From: Candidatus Helarchaeota archaeon
GTDB taxonomy: Archaea > Asgardarchaeota > Lokiarchaeia > Helarchaeales > HEL-GB-A
Assembly (NCBI GenBank): GCA_013375455.1
Contig: JABXJT010000040.1
Location: 4,885 to 41,112, forward strand
Reading direction: 5' to 3'
DNA length: 36,228 nucleotides
Positions within the stretch are counted from its first letter, which is position 1, and every line of letters begins with the position of its first letter. A model generated the notes under the pieces. That model saw nothing but the letters and a program-made list of their open reading frames with translations. It ran no database searches and was not told where the DNA came from. Of this stretch, positions 33,061-36,228 are shown piece after piece. Made by a program: the position numbers and the translations under genes.

Positions 33061-33849
33061 CTAATTTTTAATGAATTCCAGCATCCATTGGTTGGGCTCT
33101 TCATTAAGCAGTTGTAAGATGTGCTTACCGCCCTCCACAATTTTCACAATTGCATTAGGAAATCGCTTGTAGATCTTCGCTTGATTATGAAATAAATCTT
33201 TCGTGCCTGTAACAAAAAGGATTGGCATTTTAATTGATTTTACTGTTTCCGATAGGTCGTACGTCAATAAATTTCCTATAATATTCAAAAAGGCCCTACC
33301 TGAGCAGCTCGCAGCCATCCGTGCCTCTAATCGCACCCCCTCAAGCCCCGGAATCTCATGCTTGGCAGTCAATTTGCTCAGTAGTGTACAAAAAAGATTC
33401 CAGCTAAAGAGAGAAAAAATCTTACCAAGCACTGATTTGACTGGTGTTGGCACCCAAATCTTAATTCCATATGAAAGAATAACGCCTGTACACAGAAGAA
33501 CGAGCTTTTCAATAAGTTCAGGATACATTAATGCAGCAGTTTGGGCAATAACTCCGCCTAAACTATGCCCCGCAAGTATTGGGCTCCTAATATTTTCTTC
33601 CTCAATTAATCGTTTCACGATCTTGCCAAAAAATTGAGGCGTGTATTCAATCGATGGATTATCGGACTTACCGTGGCCAGGCAGGTCAAATACAAGAATT
33701 TCAGTTAATTTTGAAAAGAATTTAATTTGTGAATACCAAGCGAGATGGTTGGCAAAAGCACCATGAATGAGGATAAGGGGTGGTAAATCAGTTTTTACCC
33801 CAAGCCTTCTGTAATAGACTTTTATTCCATTATAGTTTAAATAAGGCAT
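33061..33849 (-). CDS. Alpha/beta hydrolase
   Basis: This 262-residue soluble hydrolase has an oxyanion motif LIHGAFANHLAW (about 28-39), strand LVFDLPGHGKSD, nucleophile elbow GHSLGG with Ser96, a likely acid in FVTGTKDLFHN and histidine in GGKHILQL. It belongs to the common esterase/haloperoxidase-like branch, and substrate cannot be stated. It lies 18 bases downstream of serA and 11 bases upstream of the DUF763 gene, consistent with one transcript. There is no signal peptide, so it acts in the cytoplasm. Confidence 0.88.
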   Translation of the reverse strand: MPYLNYNGIKVYYRRLGVKTDLPPLILIHGAFANHLAWYSQIKFFSKLTEILVFDLPGHGKSDNPSIEYTPQFFGKIVKRLIEEENIRSPILAGHSLGGVIAQTAALMYPELIEKLVLLCTGVILSYGIKIWVPTPVKSVLGKIFSLFSWNLFCTLLSKLTAKHEIPGLEGVRLEARMAASCSGRAFLNIIGNLLTYDLSETVKSIKMPILFVTGTKDLFHNQAKIYKRFPNAIVKIVEGGKHILQLLNEEPNQWMLEFIKN

Positions 33850-33867
33850 TTCCTTACGCCATCAAAA

Positions 33868-35451
33868 TTAAAAAGAATAATAATGAACCCAATTAATATC
33901 GTTCAATTGTTGTAATTTTCTAGTGATCTCAGGAGTTACGCTTTCATCCGTTTTCAATGCCATTAATTGCGTCTTCATTTTAAGCAATCGCGCGACCTGT
34001 AATTCGGCAATGTTTATTGAATTTTTCCCGAGAAAACTGGTTATCGATCCAATCATCCCTGGCCGATCCATAAAGTCAATCAGGAACAGGTTGCCCGTTA
34101 ATTCAAATTTGATGTCGTAATTGTTGATTTTTGTTATCATAAGTCGCTGTCCAGCTGTGATTTGGCCGCTTATGGTATTCACAACTTCTTTGCTCATTGA
34201 AATTTTTACATTTACCGTATTATAGTACTTTTTATCCGAAAGGATTGATTCCACTATTTCAATTGCTCTATCTTCGGCAATTTTTTGAGAATTTATGATA
34301 TTAATTTCAGTGCTAACAACTGATTTTAGGTAAATAGAAAGAAAGGTTCTGGTCAAAATTGAAATTAGTGGATTTGGAAGGTTTTTTGGATACCCAATCG
34401 TAATTTTATTGAAAGATGTAGTGGTTAGAGGTAGAAGAATGGATGCCATTTTAGACAATAAATCACGATATGGAATGTAAAGCTCTTTGGCCTCACTCGG
34501 CAATTTTGGGAAATTCACGGGATACCTGGAGGGTTTTCCCTGTAATACATTCATTATTTCACGAACGATAATTAACCCTACATTTTTTTGGGCACCAAAA
34601 GTTGATGCCCCGATGTGTGGCGAAATAATGACGTTAGGATATTTGATGAGGGGATTGTCGCTATTTTCCTCAGCCACAACATCCAACGCCACCGATGATA
34701 GTACCCCTTCATCAAGAGCGGAAATTAAAGCGCTTGTATCGATTATCTCCGCCCGAGATGTATTGATTAAAAATGCTCCTTTCTTCATCCGTTTAAACTC
34801 GGGATTTGATATTAGATGTCGCGTGTTTTCGTTTAAAGGGAGATGGAATGAAATGATATCCGCAGACGCTAGAATATTATTAAAGGAAACGAGTTTAACT
34901 CCGTCTGACTCTGGAATTTTCGGATTAATATAAGGATCAAATGCAATGACCGTTAATTTAAAAGCCTTGGCTCTCTGTGCGACCTTCTGCCCGATTCGCC
35001 CATAACCGACGATTCCTAAAGTCAATCCCCGGAGTTCACAGCCCAAAAGATCCTTCCTAAAGAAATTCCCTTCACGGGTACGTTGAAAGGCAAGATGCAA
35101 TTTTCTGCAGCTGGCAATGATCAATCCAATTGTTAAATCTGCCACGCTATCCAACGATTCCTCAGGCGCGTTAACCACGAGAATTCCTTTTTTCTCAGCT
35201 GAAATTAGATCAATGTTATCAGTTCCCACTCCGGCGCGACCAATAACCTTTAAATTCTTGCCCGCCTCGAGTAATTCTTCATTTACTTGCGTTTTACTTC
35301 GAACTATGAGTGCATCACACGTCTCAATGGTTTTCTTTAATGTTTCTGCATTGGGCGCCTCAAGAATGACTGGCTCGAATTCGGCATCTCTTTTTAATAA
35401 CGTTATTGCCGAGCTATCTAATTTTTCCGGAATTAATACCTTCCATGGCAT
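33868..35451 (-). CDS. serA: D-3-phosphoglycerate dehydrogenase
   Basis: This 527-residue enzyme has the long form of PGDH: substrate/NAD catalytic domain, intervening ASB-type domain and C-terminal ACT domain (last ~75 residues, beginning GNLFLIDFMDRPGMIGSITS). The Rossmann motif GIVGYGRIG spans about 146-154. The catalytic residues are Arg233 in NTSRAEIID, a glutamate in VVAEENSDNP (261 or 262) and His279 in SPHIGAST. It oxidises 3-phosphoglycerate to phosphohydroxypyruvate, the first step of serine synthesis; the ACT domain may sense serine. The usual SRGG/ARGG is SRAE here, a small deviation near the active site. It is first gene of a three-gene run with a hydrolase and a DUF763 protein. 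Confidence 0.93.
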   Translation of the reverse strand: MPWKVLIPEKLDSSAITLLKRDAEFEPVILEAPNAETLKKTIETCDALIVRSKTQVNEELLEAGKNLKVIGRAGVGTDNIDLISAEKKGILVVNAPEESLDSVADLTIGLIIASCRKLHLAFQRTREGNFFRKDLLGCELRGLTLGIVGYGRIGQKVAQRAKAFKLTVIAFDPYINPKIPESDGVKLVSFNNILASADIISFHLPLNENTRHLISNPEFKRMKKGAFLINTSRAEIIDTSALISALDEGVLSSVALDVVAEENSDNPLIKYPNVIISPHIGASTFGAQKNVGLIIVREIMNVLQGKPSRYPVNFPKLPSEAKELYIPYRDLLSKMASILLPLTTTSFNKITIGYPKNLPNPLISILTRTFLSIYLKSVVSTEINIINSQKIAEDRAIEIVESILSDKKYYNTVNVKISMSKEVVNTISGQITAGQRLMITKINNYDIKFELTGNLFLIDFMDRPGMIGSITSFLGKNSINIAELQVARLLKMKTQLMALKTDESVTPEITRKLQQLNDINWVHYYSF

Positions 35452-35557
35452 ATTTTGTCGAACCTACTTTCACGATTTTCTTTTATTGTTAATCATTATT
35501 TATTTAATGCTATAAAATATTCGCTTTTCTCCCCCAATTAAATATTTAAAGGAAAAA

Positions 35558-36228
35558 CTAAAATTTATTCTGATATCCTCGGGCTAGAATAAGGAATCCT
35601 ATAATGAGCGCAATGGGGGCAATGATAGCGGTGATGACGATAGGCCACGAAGTTCCAAAGATCTCTTCAAAGATTCTTCGAACGGTAGTAGAGTTCAGCA
35701 AGATTCCAACGAAGAAAATTACGAATCCACAAACAATCGCATAGGCATTCTTACTAACTCCACCACTTCCTCTCACTCCAACATAGATATAAGCAAAGAG
35801 AACGATCAAAATCGTGAATAATAAGGGAAAATGAATAGGATGAATAACATCATACGGTAATGCGATTATAAAAATATTAAAGATGAGTGTAGCAGCCGCG
35901 ATCAAATATTTGGAATGTCCCTTTAGTATATTTTTTTCGACTCCAATCATGAGAATGCCAATCCCTAGAAATGCAAAAAACATGTGAATTTGCCAAAATA
36001 ACTGAATCATTGGATCATCTCTTACCGTTAGGGTCAAGTTATCACTAAAAGTAATAATATCATCAGGTAGAATAAACATAAAATATGTGCGAATTACATA
36101 GGCGATCCCGAGAAAGAAAAAGAATAACACGACCGAATATAAATAAATATTTCGCTCTCCCATTTCCCTCGAGCTTTCCCTCGCTTGGCGATAAAGGATG
36201 ATCGAAAAGTAAAATAAGAGAATACTGA
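35558..36228 (-). CDS. Multispan membrane protein, partial (start beyond window)
   Basis: The C-terminal part has about six membrane helices. An internal ATG at 36163 is possible, but the frame stays open upstream to the window edge and encodes a hydrophobic segment (ILLFYFSIILYRQARESSRE) that looks like another membrane helix plus loop. No ATG, GTG or TTG occurs in that extension, so the true start probably lies to the right of 36228. The total layout resembles 7TM membrane sensors of archaea, like the protein at 22732-23445. No enzymatic motif is visible. The 106 bases between its stop and serA hold nothing distinctive. Confidence 0.7.
   Translation of the reverse strand, partial: SILLFYFSIILYRQARESSREMGERNIYLYSVVLFFFFLGIAYVIRTYFMFILPDDIITFSDNLTLTVRDDPMIQLFWQIHMFFAFLGIGILMIGVEKNILKGHSKYLIAAATLIFNIFIIALPYDVIHPIHFPLLFTILIVLFAYIYVGVRGSGGVSKNAYAIVCGFVIFFVGILLNSTTVRRIFEEIFGTSWPIVITAIIAPIALIIGFLILARGYQNKF

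Noticed and set aside
1..36228. tRNA, rRNA or CRISPR arrays
   Set aside because: No cloverleaf-type sequence with a T-loop GTTCGA box was found in the intergenic gaps, and the only repeats are a coding tandem repeat and two pairs of direct repeats without spacer structure.

Overview
The window looks like a chromosomal segment of an Asgard archaeon. An archaeal-type pheS/pheT pair, a WtpABC tungstate/molybdate transporter, an archaeal ModE-type regulator, TrmB- and DUF763-family proteins and frequent TTG/GTG starts indicate Archaea. A true actin-family protein, an Arf/Rag-type small GTPase with a C-terminal roadblock/longin-like region and a longin-like protein indicate Asgard. The DNA is A+T rich and gene-dense. 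I see no rRNA, tRNA, CRISPR array or transposase gene. Lineage below Asgard cannot be judged from this sequence.

Layout. 1-3345: a proline/alanine-repeat protein (cut by the left edge) is divergent from an actin-related protein that lacks subdomain 2 (the D-loop); then a membrane-anchored alpha/beta hydrolase and a doubtful small ORF. 3346-7799 (minus strand): pheT, pheS and a galactokinase-like GHMP kinase. 7896-11823: a tungstate/molybdate module, wtpA-wtpB-wtpC on the minus strand divergent from modE and a small Mop protein. 11902-18020: mostly membrane or secreted proteins of unknown function, ending in an alpha/beta hydrolase fused to a multispan membrane domain. 18156-21658: a four-cysteine membrane protein followed by a BtuF/BtuC/BtuD-type importer. 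21821-25879: a secreted CBM9-like protein, a 7TM protein, then an apparent pair of a Rag/Arf-like GTPase and a membrane-anchored beta-propeller protein. 25940-31761 (minus strand): a single-pass surface protein, a longin-like cytoplasmic protein and a TrmB-like coiled-coil protein in one tight run, followed by an acetoacetate-decarboxylase-family gene flanked by 32-bp direct repeats, and an unknown gene. 31925-35451 (minus strand): serA, an alpha/beta hydrolase and a DUF763 protein. The right edge holds a membrane protein cut by the window.

How genes work together. WtpABC, ModE and Mop form a coherent import, sensing and storage unit for oxyanions. The BtuFCD-type genes form a complete importer. 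pheS and pheT are translationally coupled. The most unusual material is the eukaryote-like set: the D-loop-less actin-related protein next to a polyproline protein, the GTPase paired with a surface propeller, and the surface protein/longin/TrmB-like operon. The last two both pair a protein with a large extracellular domain with a cytoplasmic module from small-GTPase biology, and could be sensing or membrane-organising systems. Two pairs of exact or near-exact direct repeats (21 bp and 32 bp) mark duplications or insertions not explained by any annotated gene.
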